From the NCBI GenBank assembly GCA_023417065.1, contig JAEZGH010000057.1:186001-250000 (forward strand): 64,000 nt of DNA, read 5' to 3'. Both the position numbers and the translations under genes were made by a program. The notes below the pieces were generated by a model that worked only from the letters and a program-made list of their open reading frames with translations, was not told the DNA's origin and did not search any database. Source of the stretch: Bacteroidota bacterium (GTDB lineage: Bacteria > Bacteroidota > Bacteroidia > Cytophagales > Cyclobacteriaceae). Positions 9,119-17,273 of the stretch are shown piece after piece. How positions within the stretch are numbered: position 1 is the first letter of the stretch; each line of letters starts with the position of its first letter.

Positions 9119-9126
9119 CAAATTTA
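9119..9126 (-). promoter_or_regulatory. -7 element of the HU - TPR - rng unit
   Basis: TAAATTTG on the minus strand fully matches the TAnnTTTG consensus and lies 35 bases before the HU start codon. The surrounding 11-mer TATAAATTTGC is identical to the tRNA-Gly promoter. The -33 region at about 9146-9148 reads TTT rather than TTG. Confidence 0.5.
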
Positions 9127-9180
9127 TACCGCGTGGCCAGAATTAAAAATGATAATTGAAAAAAACTGATAATCAGAGGG

Positions 9181-10236
9181 ATGGATGAACGTTATTTCAG
9201 TGAAAAACTCGCTGAATGGTATCTGGAAAACCGTAGAAACTTACCCTGGCGTAACACCCGAAATCCATATAATATTTGGCTTTCAGAAGTAATCCTGCAA
9301 CAAACAAGGGTGGCTCAGGGACTGCCATATTATAACCGGTTCATTGAAGCGTTTCCAACCGTTTCTGCACTTGCATCGGCCTCTGAACAAGAAGTCCTCC
9401 GGCTCTGGCAGGGGCTCGGATACTACTCCCGCGCGAGAAACCTTCACCGCTGCGCAAAATACGTCGCTGAAATTTACGGCGGCTACTTTCCCGGCTCTTA
9501 CGCTGAGTTGCTTAAGCTACCCGGCATCGGACCGTACACGGCTGCAGCCATCGCTTCCATCTGCTTTCACGAGCCAGTAGCTGTTGTGGATGGAAATGTG
9601 TTCCGCGTAATCGCACGGGTTTTTGGCATAGCCGAAGACATCATGTCGCCGTCAGGGAAAAAGGTTTTCGAACAAAAAGCCGCGACCCTGATCCAGGGAC
9701 GCAACCCGGAAGAACACAATCAGGCAATGATGGAGTTCGGAGCGCTGTGGTGCACGCCGCGGCAGCCCCTGTGCGATGGCTGTATATTTAGAGAGCGATG
9801 TTTCGCGAATACACACGACGCACAGTCTCTGCTCCCCGTAAAAGCAAAGTCAAAAAAACCGTCGACGCGATTCTTCTATTACTTTGTCATTCGCAAAGGA
9901 AACGCGCTGCTGATGAAAAAACGGGTTGCCCGAGACATCTGGCAGGGACTTTACGATTTTCATCTGGTCGAAACGCCGCGGGCAGTCCGATCCGCGAAGA
10001 AACTGCTGCAGACGTTCTCAACTATTCAGCCTGGTGAAAAGGAAATTGTCGTCAGTCCTCCGTACAAGCACCAGCTTTCGCACCAGACTATCCTAACGCG
10101 ATTTATTATCGTGCCGGAGAACGTGGCCGTAACGCTGGCGGAAGAACCGCTCGAATACTATTCTGCGAAAGAAATCAACGACTTACCGAAGCCCGTTTTA
10201 ATAAGTCGTTTTCTCTCCGATTATAATTTTTTATAG
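9181..10236 (+). CDS. mutY: A/G-specific adenine glycosylase MutY
   Basis: Base-excision repair glycosylase of 351 residues that removes adenine mispaired with 8-oxoguanine. The catalytic Glu36 lies in WLSEVILQQT, the helix-hairpin-helix is LPGIGPYTAAAI (about 113-124) and the catalytic Asp137 is in VVDGNV. The 4Fe-4S ligands are Cys191, Cys198, Cys201 and Cys207 with C-x6-C-x2-C-x5-C spacing. The C-terminal region from about residue 225 is the Nudix-like 8-oxoG recognition domain. It is divergent from HU and followed by ssb and gldD on the same strand, the order known from other gliding Bacteroidetes. Confidence 0.97.
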   Translation: MDERYFSEKLAEWYLENRRNLPWRNTRNPYNIWLSEVILQQTRVAQGLPYYNRFIEAFPTVSALASASEQEVLRLWQGLGYYSRARNLHRCAKYVAEIYGGYFPGSYAELLKLPGIGPYTAAAIASICFHEPVAVVDGNVFRVIARVFGIAEDIMSPSGKKVFEQKAATLIQGRNPEEHNQAMMEFGALWCTPRQPLCDGCIFRERCFANTHDAQSLLPVKAKSKKPSTRFFYYFVIRKGNALLMKKRVARDIWQGLYDFHLVETPRAVRSAKKLLQTFSTIQPGEKEIVVSPPYKHQLSHQTILTRFIIVPENVAVTLAEEPLEYYSAKEINDLPKPVLISRFLSDYNFL

Positions 10237-10251
10237 TTAGATTTAGAATTC

Positions 10252-10259
10252 TATTTTTG
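10252..10259 (+). promoter_or_regulatory. -7 element before ssb
   Basis: TATTTTTG fits TAnnTTTG and lies 55 bases before the ssb ATG. There is no clear -33 element. A second, weaker candidate TAAATTTT sits at 10284-10291, with TTG 17 bases upstream at 10264-10266. Confidence 0.4.
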
Positions 10260-10266
10260 CCCCTTG

Positions 10267-10282
10267 CGCAAAACGTTGTGCG
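10267..10282. repeat. 16-bp imperfect palindrome in the ssb leader
   Basis: CGCAAAACGTTGTGCG pairs with itself in 7 of 8 positions (only 10271/10278 mismatch). It sits between the two candidate ssb promoters, 31 bases before the start codon. It could be an operator or a leader hairpin. A chance palindrome cannot be excluded. Confidence 0.4.
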
Positions 10283-10313
10283 TTAAATTTTCGTCGAATT
10301 AAATAATAATCAT

Positions 10314-10751
10314 ATGTCAGGAGTAAACAAAGTAATTCTCGTGGGTCGTCTCGGCAAAGACCCTGAAGTAAGAAATCTCGATAATGGAGCGGTGGTTGCA
10401 AACTTCAGCATTGCTACTTCCGAAAGCTATAAGGACCGTACCACCGGTGATCGGAAAGAAATCACAGAATGGCATAATATCGTGCTTTGGCGCGGACTCG
10501 CAGAAATTGCCCAGAAGTTTCTGCACAAGGGCGATATGGTGTACATAGAAGGAAAACTCCGTACCCGCTCATGGGAAAAAGAAGGTGTTACCCGATACAT
10601 CACTGAGGTTGTTGCCGATAATATGACGATGCTGTCAACCCGTGGCTCTTCTGGTGGTTCTTCAAATGATTATGGATCACAGGAAAGAACGCAAGGTGAA
10701 TCGTTCAGCCAGGCAGTAAACACAAACACCACTGACGATCTGCCATTCTAA
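10314..10751 (+). CDS. ssb: single-stranded DNA-binding protein
   Basis: SSB of 145 residues that coats single-stranded DNA in replication, recombination and repair as a tetramer. The OB fold spans residues 1-108, beginning SGVNKVILVGRLGKDPEVR and including WHNIVLWRGLAEIA and the YIEGKLRTRSW strand. A short Gly/Ser-rich linker leads to the acidic tip DDLPF that recruits partner proteins. RecG, one known SSB-tip partner in other bacteria, is encoded at 58.8-60.9 kb. The gene lies between mutY and gldD. Confidence 0.98.
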   Translation: MSGVNKVILVGRLGKDPEVRNLDNGAVVANFSIATSESYKDRTTGDRKEITEWHNIVLWRGLAEIAQKFLHKGDMVYIEGKLRTRSWEKEGVTRYITEVVADNMTMLSTRGSSGGSSNDYGSQERTQGESFSQAVNTNTTDDLPF

Positions 10752-10816
10752 AAGTATTGATACGCGTGCAGGAGAAAATCAAGATAAGTGACTGGCAACT
10801 TCCGAACATCCGAAGC

Positions 10817-11419
10817 ATGATCAACAGGTCATTGCTAATGATTCCGGTTGCCGCAATGCTGTTGATGGCTTCCTGCACGCGTGATCACATACCCAAACCG
10901 TTGGGCTACAACAGGCTTCCTCTGCCCGATCCTGCATATCGTCCATTACCGGATTCTTTGCCCTATTCATTTGAATACTCGCAGCATGCGCGATTGCTTC
11001 CGGACACTTCATCTATCCGTGAGAAATACTGGATAGAAATTTACTATCCGTTTATGAAGGCAAACATCCACGTCACCTATAAATCGCTTAATAATGACGA
11101 CAAGCTTCTCCGGGAGTTCATGGATGACGCATACACGCTAACATCCAAACATCAGGTCAAGGCGTACGCTATCAATGAACTGATATCAAAAACCCCGAAT
11201 GGAAAAACAGCGGTAGTTGCTGAACTTGAAGGTGAGGTTCCAAGCCAGTTTCAGGTTACAATCACCGACTCCACTCACAATTTTCTTCGGGCAGCACTGT
11301 ATTTCAACACCCGAATTGCGAATGATTCGCTGGCTCCGGCGATCGAATATATGAAGAAGGACATGATGCACCTGATCAATACGCTGGAGTGGAAAAATCA
11401 GAAGCCTGCCTCCCGCTGA
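10817..11419 (+). CDS. gldD: gliding motility lipoprotein GldD
   Basis: Lipoprotein of the Bacteroidetes gliding/type IX secretion machinery, 200 residues from the chosen ATG at 10817. That start gives a compact signal with lipobox LLMASC; an in-frame TTG at 10757 would add 20 residues in front of it and is less likely. The family signature near the mature N-terminus is clear: PKPLGYNRLPLPDPAY and PYSFEYSQHA. The C-terminal half contains YPFMKANIHVTYK, as in GldD. It follows ssb by 65 bases. In flavobacteria gldE usually lies between ssb and gldD, and here it is absent from that position. Confidence 0.9.
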   Translation: MINRSLLMIPVAAMLLMASCTRDHIPKPLGYNRLPLPDPAYRPLPDSLPYSFEYSQHARLLPDTSSIREKYWIEIYYPFMKANIHVTYKSLNNDDKLLREFMDDAYTLTSKHQVKAYAINELISKTPNGKTAVVAELEGEVPSQFQVTITDSTHNFLRAALYFNTRIANDSLAPAIEYMKKDMMHLINTLEWKNQKPASR

Positions 11420-11487
11420 AAAACTCCCCGTTCCTTTGCTCCGGTTCGGCCAATATTTAACTTGAGGCCAGAACGAAACAATAAAGT

Positions 11488-12846
11488 ATGGTAAAGGAAT
11501 ATATCGCGTCCAACAAAGAACGCTTTCTCTCCGAACTCTTCGACTGGTTGAAGATTCCGTCAATAAGTGCCGACAGCAGGTACAAGGGTGATGTCCGTAA
11601 AGCGGCAGAATTCCTTGAGGGTAAACTTCGCGAAGCTGGCGCCGACAAGGTTGAAATTTGTGAAACGAAAGGCCATCCCATCGTTTATGCAGAAAAGATA
11701 ATCGATCCATCACTGCCAACGGTATTGGTATATGGCCACTACGATGTTCAGCCTGCGGATCCTTTGAACCTGTGGGATTCGCCGGCATTTGAGCCGGTCA
11801 TTAAGGACGACAAGATCTACGCGCGCGGATCGTGCGACGACAAAGGCCAGGTTTATATGCATGTGAAGGCGTTCGAGATAATGATGAAGCACAACACCCT
11901 TCCCTGTAACGTGAAGTTCATGGTCGAAGGTGAGGAAGAAGTTGGCTCGGACAACCTCGGCACCTTTGTCAAGGAAAACAAGGCTAAGCTAAAGGCTGAT
12001 ATAATCCTCATTTCCGATACAGCCCTCATTTCGCTTGATCACCCTTCAATTACTACTGGTCTTCGTGGACTGAGCTATCTTGAGGTTGAGGTTACCGGGC
12101 CAAACAGAGATCTGCATTCGGGAGTTTACGGAGGCGCCGTCGCCAATCCCATTAACGTTCTGTGCAGCATGATCCACTCCCTTCACGATGAGAACGGAAG
12201 GATTACAATTCCCGGTTTTTACGACAAGGTGGAAGAGCTCTCAAAAGAACAACGCGACGCGATTAACAAAGCGCCGTTTGACGAGGCCGAATACAAAAAA
12301 GATCTGGATGTGAAAGCCCTGAAAGGGGAAAAGGGATACTCTACCCTTGAACGAACCGGAATCCGGCCGACGCTGGATGTAAACGGAATCTGGGGTGGGT
12401 ACACCGGTGAAGGCGCAAAAACGGTCTTGCCTTCGAAGGCGCATGCTAAGATTTCCATGCGACTTGTTCCTAATCAGGTAAGCCATGAAATTACCGAGCT
12501 TTTCACGAAACACTTCACTTCCATTGCACCTGATTATGTGAAAGTGAAAGTCACCCCACACCACGGCGGCGAACCAGCCGTTACACCAACAGACTCACCT
12601 GCGTACAAGGCGGCCAGTAAGGCTTTTGAAGAAGTGTGGGGCAAAACTCCTATTCCTACGCGTGATGGCGGCAGTATTCCGATTGTCGCGTTATTTAAAA
12701 AGGAGCTCAATCTGGACACTGTGTTGATGGGCTTCGGGCTGGACAGCGACGCGATCCATTCTCCTAACGAGCACTTTGGGGTGAAGAATTACCTTTTAGG
12801 TATTGAAACAATTGTTGCCTACTACAAGCATTACGCTAAGAAATAA
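11488..12846 (+). CDS. M20 family dipeptidase
   Basis: Zinc metallopeptidase of 452 residues of the M20 family, cytosolic non-specific dipeptidase type. Metal and catalytic residues are visible in VYGHYDVQPAD (His and Asp), GSCDDKGQ (bridging Asp) and VEGEEEVGS (catalytic Glu). The lid domain region VTGPNRDLHSGVYGG is present near residue 205. There is no signal peptide, so it should act in the cytoplasm on dipeptides. The gene follows gldD by 68 bases on the same strand and ends at a strong hairpin shared with the convergent VOC gene. Confidence 0.93.
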   Translation: MVKEYIASNKERFLSELFDWLKIPSISADSRYKGDVRKAAEFLEGKLREAGADKVEICETKGHPIVYAEKIIDPSLPTVLVYGHYDVQPADPLNLWDSPAFEPVIKDDKIYARGSCDDKGQVYMHVKAFEIMMKHNTLPCNVKFMVEGEEEVGSDNLGTFVKENKAKLKADIILISDTALISLDHPSITTGLRGLSYLEVEVTGPNRDLHSGVYGGAVANPINVLCSMIHSLHDENGRITIPGFYDKVEELSKEQRDAINKAPFDEAEYKKDLDVKALKGEKGYSTLERTGIRPTLDVNGIWGGYTGEGAKTVLPSKAHAKISMRLVPNQVSHEITELFTKHFTSIAPDYVKVKVTPHHGGEPAVTPTDSPAYKAASKAFEEVWGKTPIPTRDGGSIPIVALFKKELNLDTVLMGFGLDSDAIHSPNEHFGVKNYLLGIETIVAYYKHYAKK

Positions 12847-12854
12847 CTCGCGAC

Positions 12855-12881
12855 GAAGAGCAGGACTCAATCCTGCTCTTC
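12855..12881. terminator. bidirectional terminator between dipeptidase and VOC genes
   Basis: A perfect 11-bp stem GAAGAGCAGGA/TCCTGCTCTTC with a 5-base loop. On the plus strand a CTTCTTCTTG tail follows; on the minus strand the tail is less T-rich. The stop codon of the convergent VOC gene lies at the loop. It is placed to end both transcripts. Confidence 0.65.
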
Positions 12882-13268
12882 TTCTTGTTGCGTAGCTACA
12901 GACCAGAAGTTTCCTGCAAAGTCTTTAAAAGAACCCCGAAGGTCAGGATCGTTTTCCTTGTGCACGGGTTCTTCAACTGCTTCGGCACCAGCCTCAATGG
13001 CTTTACGGTATGTTTGCTGTGCATCCGGCACATAAACGTGGATCATCAATTGATGCGACGGGTACTTTTCAGTGCTGTCGGCAATCATCAGGACAGAATC
13101 ATCAATCTTCACTTCAGCGTGCATGATCAGTCCTTCAGGCCTGTCGTATCGCCTTAGCTCCTTTGCATCAAATACCTCCTTCAAAAAATCGATGAACCTT
13201 TGCGCTCCATCAACGATGAAGTAAGGCGAAACAGAATTGTAGGACGATGGTTTGAATGGTTTCTTCAT
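12867..13268 (-). CDS. VOC / glyoxalase-fold protein
   Basis: A 133-residue protein of the vicinal oxygen chelate superfamily, PhnB-like subgroup. It has the paired beta-alpha-beta-beta-beta pattern: VSPYFIVDGAQRFIDFLKEVF at the start, LIMHAEVKIDDSVLMIAD in the middle and GSFKDFAGNFWSVATQQ at the end. The members include lyases, dioxygenases and binding proteins, and the metal ligands are not clear here, so the reaction cannot be named. It is convergent with the dipeptidase and lies 24 bases downstream of the radical SAM gene, possibly one transcript with it. Confidence 0.82.
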   Translation of the reverse strand: MKKPFKPSSYNSVSPYFIVDGAQRFIDFLKEVFDAKELRRYDRPEGLIMHAEVKIDDSVLMIADSTEKYPSHQLMIHVYVPDAQQTYRKAIEAGAEAVEEPVHKENDPDLRGSFKDFAGNFWSVATQQEEEQD

Positions 13269-13292
13269 ACGTGAACGGGGTTTAGATCAAAC

Positions 13293-14345
13293 TTAGAAAA
13301 GGGTAAGCGTTCCTCCTTTGCGGAATTTTGTTAATTCAATAGGCGGCATCTTTCTGTCGCCAAAATGTTTTCGTTTCGCCGTTCGAAACAGCTGGTGAAT
13401 AATTTCGGCGTAGTTTCCCTCGCCCGTCATTCTTGCGCCGAACCGTGAATCGTTAACCTGGCCCCCATGCAGGGAGCAGATCTGATTCCAGACTTTCTCG
13501 AAACGGTCGGGAAAATTCTTGCGCAACCAGTCTTCAAAGATATTTCCTATTGCACCATTTAGACGCACGACTGTCATGCCTGCACCGGAAGCGCCGTGAT
13601 CCGCTGCGGCTTTTAAAATCTGCGGAATCTCATGATGGTTCAATCCCGGGATGACAGGAGCGTTCATCACTCCAACAGGGATACCGGCTTTCGCCAACGC
13701 CTCAATTACCTGAATTCGCCTGGCACCGCTAACAGTGCGAGGCTCCATCACACGCCGCAAATCTTCGTTAAGTGTCGTGACCGAGATATATACATGCACC
13801 AGGTTATCCTTTGCCAGATCCTGAAGCAAATCAATATCGCGCGTAATTAATGCGTTCTTTGTGATCATCCCAACGGGATGCCTGTACTGTGCGAAAACTT
13901 TCAGTATCCCCCTCGTCAACTCGTACTTGCGTTCAAGAGGCTGATAGCAATCCGTATTTCCCGACACACTTATCGGCACCGCCTCCCACGAAGGATTGAG
14001 AATGAATTTCTCGATCAGCCGGGGCGCATCCTTCTTTACTATAATCTTGCTTTCAAAATCCAAACCCGCATCGAACCCCCAGTACTCATGTGTATTTCGC
14101 GCATAACAATAGATGCATCCATGTTCGCAACCCTGATAAGGGTTGGTGGAATACATCATCCCCAGGTCGGGACTTGTGACCTTATTCACGATGGTTTTTG
14201 ATGCCTCAAAAAAAACCTGTGTGGGCCTGACTCCCGGTACCGCTTCATCCAACCCTTCGATGTGGTCCGCAACATAAGCCTGCTTCAAAAACCGGTTAGC
14301 CGGTTTAATCTGCGCCCCTCTCCCTTTGATATAATCTTCTTCCAT
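13293..14345 (-). CDS. PA0069 family radical SAM protein
   Basis: Radical SAM protein of 350 residues. The 4Fe-4S cluster motif is CEHGCIYCYAR (C-x3-C-x2-C) near residue 73, following MMYSTNPYQG. The family resembles spore photoproduct lyase-type radical SAM proteins and is annotated PA0069 after the Pseudomonas member; its substrate is not known to me. Downstream conserved words include ISVTTLNEDLRRVMEPR and GNTDCYQPLERKYELTR. It precedes the VOC gene on the minus strand by 24 bases, and is divergent from the PLP-dependent deaminase gene. Confidence 0.9.
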   Translation of the reverse strand: MEEDYIKGRGAQIKPANRFLKQAYVADHIEGLDEAVPGVRPTQVFFEASKTIVNKVTSPDLGMMYSTNPYQGCEHGCIYCYARNTHEYWGFDAGLDFESKIIVKKDAPRLIEKFILNPSWEAVPISVSGNTDCYQPLERKYELTRGILKVFAQYRHPVGMITKNALITRDIDLLQDLAKDNLVHVYISVTTLNEDLRRVMEPRTVSGARRIQVIEALAKAGIPVGVMNAPVIPGLNHHEIPQILKAAADHGASGAGMTVVRLNGAIGNIFEDWLRKNFPDRFEKVWNQICSLHGGQVNDSRFGARMTGEGNYAEIIHQLFRTAKRKHFGDRKMPPIELTKFRKGGTLTLF

Positions 14346-14451
14346 TCAGCTCGTCCGGTTCTAACTAACTTTATTAGCTACAATCTAGTAATATTAGTAA
14401 AGCTATTAATTCTCCCTTTTCAGTCCAAATCAATTCTTATTTCTTTGCGGG

Positions 14452-15348
14452 ATGGAATATCTGAGCTACCAGGAAACGCCGATCGTTGAAGTGACTCATC
14501 CTGTACTTGATAAGTTTGGCGTTCAGCTGCTGGTAAAGCGTGAGGACCTCAATCACAAACACGTCTCGGGAAACAAGTGGTGGAAGCTTAAGTACAATCT
14601 CATTGAAGCCCGGAAACAAGGCAAGAACACGCTATTAACTTTCGGAGGAGCGTACTCGAACCATATTTACGCAACGGCTGCAGCCGCACAAATTCTGGGC
14701 TTCAAATCGATCGGTGTTATCCGGGGTGAAGAAACGTTTCCTCTTAACCCGACATTAACCTTTGCTGTTGAGAACGGCATGTCGCTTCACTACCTTTCAC
14801 GGGAGGCCTACCGGAAGAAGTCGGAGTATGAAACAATTGATTCGCTGCGCACCCTATTCGGCGATTTCTACCTTATTCCTGAAGGAGGAACTAATCCACT
14901 TGCGGTAATGGGAACTTCTGAATTCGCGAGTCAGTTACTTGAGTCCTCGTTTGACTATATCCTCCTGGCCGTAGGGACTGGTGGTACAATAGCAGGTCTC
15001 ATTAAGGAGTTCGGAGGGCAGCGCAAAATTATCGGCGTGCCTGTTTTTAAAGGAGGCGATTATCTCTCAGAAGAGATAGTGACGCTAAGCAGAAGTGGAG
15101 CAAACAAAGAACACGACAACTGGTCCTTCTGGACTGCTTACCACCATGGCGGATACGCCAAGACAACACCACAACTCCTGGACTTCATAAAGGAAATCGG
15201 CGAAGGATGCGGCATGCCTCTGGATCATGTTTATACGGGCAAACTTTTTTACGCAATCTTCAATGAAGTGAAGAAAGGAACCTTCCCCAGAGGAACATCT
15301 TTACTTGCTGTGCATACAGGCGGATTGCAGGGTGCCCTTTCTATTTAA
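14452..15348 (+). CDS. PLP-dependent ACC deaminase / D-cysteine desulfhydrase family enzyme
   Basis: Pyridoxal-phosphate enzyme of 298 residues, fold type II. The PLP lysine is expected in HVSGNKWWKLKY (near residue 43), the substrate Ser/Asn segment is TFGGAYSNHIYA and the phosphate-binding glycine loop is AVGTGGTIAG. Family members act on 1-aminocyclopropane-1-carboxylate or D-cysteine. Without the specificity residues aligned I cannot choose, and D-cysteine desulfhydrase is common in Bacteroidetes. The last 8 bases overlap the 3' end of the convergent TauE exporter gene. Confidence 0.88.
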   Translation: MEYLSYQETPIVEVTHPVLDKFGVQLLVKREDLNHKHVSGNKWWKLKYNLIEARKQGKNTLLTFGGAYSNHIYATAAAAQILGFKSIGVIRGEETFPLNPTLTFAVENGMSLHYLSREAYRKKSEYETIDSLRTLFGDFYLIPEGGTNPLAVMGTSEFASQLLESSFDYILLAVGTGGTIAGLIKEFGGQRKIIGVPVFKGGDYLSEEIVTLSRSGANKEHDNWSFWTAYHHGGYAKTTPQLLDFIKEIGEGCGMPLDHVYTGKLFYAIFNEVKKGTFPRGTSLLAVHTGGLQGALSI

Positions 15349-16108
15349 AGGTATCCGCCATCATGAACAACGCAGCAACAAGCGTCGACGCAATTATAAA
15401 CCAGCGGTAAACCTTTTCGGAAAGATTTCGAACGATAACAACACCGAGTATTGCTCCAACTATGATCGCCGGAATTGCTGTAAGGTCAATGAGTATTGTT
15501 GACCATGAGATAGTATCCCAGACGAATACATGAAAAGGGACCTTGAAAAAATTCATAACCAGAAAGAACCACGCTGTCGTTCCGATAAAAACATATTTCG
15601 GCAGGCGCATCATCAAAAAATATACAGCCATCATCGGTCCGGCAAGGTTGCCCACCATTGATGTAAATCCTGCCAGGAGACCGGTCGCTCTCGCTACGAA
15701 GGGAGATTCGGGGAGGGTTATACTTTGACGCCTTTCGAGGAAGATCATGGTCGTCACCGAACCAAAAATGGCTGCCGCCATCAGCACCTTAAACGTGCTG
15801 TCATCAATGAATCCTCCGACGAACGCCCCGAGCACTGTTCCGGCCGCTGCCCAGGGAAAGAGCTGCTTCAGATGAACCCAGCTCGCGTGACGATGATAGT
15901 ATAACAGACCGAGTACATCCGCAATACACAAAACGGGTAACAGAATACCAGATGAGCTTTGTCCGCCGAACACCATGGCCAGTAGGGGAACGGATAGCAT
16001 GCCGGCACCATGAACTCCGGTTTTGGCCATGCCAACCAATAATGCCACAAGATAAAAGATTACGAGTTGACCGACAGTGAATGAGTATCCCAGTAGTTCG
16101 ACGGTCAT
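15341..16108 (-). CDS. TauE/SafE family membrane transporter
   Basis: Integral membrane protein of 255 residues with about eight hydrophobic segments. The family pattern shows in the first helix pair (LVALLVGMAKTGVHGAGMLS, then GILLPVLCIADVLGLLYY) and in the second half (TGLLAGFTSMVGNLAGPMMA), the internal repeat typical of TauE/SafE anion exporters. Substrates in the family include sulfite, sulfoacetate and other organosulfur anions. A link to the neighbouring sulfur-amino-acid type enzyme is tempting, but the two genes are convergent and not an operon. The 3' ends overlap by 8 bases. Confidence 0.88.
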   Translation of the reverse strand: MTVELLGYSFTVGQLVIFYLVALLVGMAKTGVHGAGMLSVPLLAMVFGGQSSSGILLPVLCIADVLGLLYYHRHASWVHLKQLFPWAAAGTVLGAFVGGFIDDSTFKVLMAAAIFGSVTTMIFLERRQSITLPESPFVARATGLLAGFTSMVGNLAGPMMAVYFLMMRLPKYVFIGTTAWFFLVMNFFKVPFHVFVWDTISWSTILIDLTAIPAIIVGAILGVVIVRNLSEKVYRWFIIASTLVAALFMMADTFK

Positions 16109-16152
16109 TGGTTCAAAGTAAGTTTGGTCCGGCTGAATCCGCGGGGGCCTTT

Positions 16153-16725
16153 TTATTTTGGCACCTGGCTAATTGAAACTTCATGAAAGGTCTGCCATGT
16201 TTTTCCATTGTGCTTCAGCAGCTGAAACTTGTCTACAAGGAACTCTCCATTGAAAGGCTTGGTGCTGAACTCCTGCCACGCCTCTGCGTACATACTTTTT
16301 TTGAGATCCCGGAACGCAAGCGTAAGGTGTGGATGAAAGGGTTGATTTTTATAATCGGCATTGAACAGGTTCAGTTCTCGTTTGCAAAAGCGCAGCAGGT
16401 CTTTCTGCAATCTGTTTAGATCTTCATTGGGAACGACGTCTATGAAGATCACACGAGGTGGGAATGAACCGAAGTTCGAAAGCTTGAGCGTGAAGGGCAT
16501 GACATCACTTTTAAACCGCGACACAATATTGACGAGATCCTTTTCTTTCTCCTCCCGCCATTGGAATGGCATATGTAGCGTAATGTGAGGCGGCGAATTG
16601 AGCGAGGCTTTGCTGTTGTACTTTTCCCGGAAATACTCTTTCAGCTTCCATGCTTCAGCATAGACAGGATCAGGCGGTACAACCGCGAGGAAGTACTGTT
16701 TAGGTTTTTTTGTCAGAGCCAGCAT
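16153..16725 (-). CDS. 2'-5' RNA ligase family protein (2H phosphoesterase)
   Basis: A 190-residue 2H phosphoesterase from the ATG at 16725; a TTG at 16761 could add 12 residues but is a weaker choice. Two H-x-T/S motifs define the active site: PHITLHMPF near residue 47 and HPHLTLAF near residue 134. Such proteins hydrolyse or ligate 2',5' linkages and 2',3' cyclic phosphates on RNA or nucleotides. The physiological substrate of the bacterial members is generally unclear. It stands alone on the minus strand between the TauE and SRPBCC genes. Confidence 0.88.
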   Translation of the reverse strand: MLALTKKPKQYFLAVVPPDPVYAEAWKLKEYFREKYNSKASLNSPPHITLHMPFQWREEKEKDLVNIVSRFKSDVMPFTLKLSNFGSFPPRVIFIDVVPNEDLNRLQKDLLRFCKRELNLFNADYKNQPFHPHLTLAFRDLKKSMYAEAWQEFSTKPFNGEFLVDKFQLLKHNGKTWQTFHEVSISQVPK

Positions 16726-16823
16726 ACGCCCCTCGATTCTGGCAGGAAATTGGAAAAACAATTTGAATTTTCTACGCTTTGCCGTGACAAAGTTTGAGTA
16801 CCATAATTTTTTCGTCCGGTTCG

Positions 16824-17273
16824 CTACGACTCCGCAAGTTGTTTGATCACCCTGTTTCTTTCAAGGAGAAGTCGAGTCATATATCTCCGGATCAGGATAA
16901 TGTCGATGAAACGACTCAGGGGATGAAAGGGAAGCTCATAGCAAAAGATGTCCGTCATAATGGTCCCTTCCGGTGCTTCATCAAACAGATGATCATGGTT
17001 CAGGCATTTGAAGGGCCCCGCAACCATCTCATCCCTGAACATTTCCGGAGACCGGAACTGCGTAATTCTAATGGTCATGGTATGCCACCACCCAAAATGC
17101 CTCGCACGCCATGTGACGGTTTCGTCGAGGCCAATTAGTCCGCTCGCCCTCCCCGCGATTGCCTTTTCTGCCGAGTCCCTCATCGAGTCCATGTGAAGGT
17201 CTAGCGACCGCGAAAGATCAAAACACTTCTCCGGCGATGCGTGAATGGGTGTTTCAAGAACGATGGTAGTCAT
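16824..17273 (-). CDS. SRPBCC (START-like) family protein
   Basis: A 149-residue single-domain protein of the SRPBCC ligand-binding fold. The start TTIVLETPIHASPEKCFDLS is the typical first strand and helix, followed by ETVTWRARHFGWWHTMTIRI and the C-terminal long helix (FIDIILIRRYMTRLLLERNR). Its start overlaps the stop of the TIGR01777 epimerase gene by 4 bases (ATGA), so translation is coupled. In many bacteria these two domains occur fused, which supports a shared role. The ligand is unknown. Confidence 0.85.
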   Translation of the reverse strand: MTTIVLETPIHASPEKCFDLSRSLDLHMDSMRDSAEKAIAGRASGLIGLDETVTWRARHFGWWHTMTIRITQFRSPEMFRDEMVAGPFKCLNHDHLFDEAPEGTIMTDIFCYELPFHPLSRFIDIILIRRYMTRLLLERNRVIKQLAES

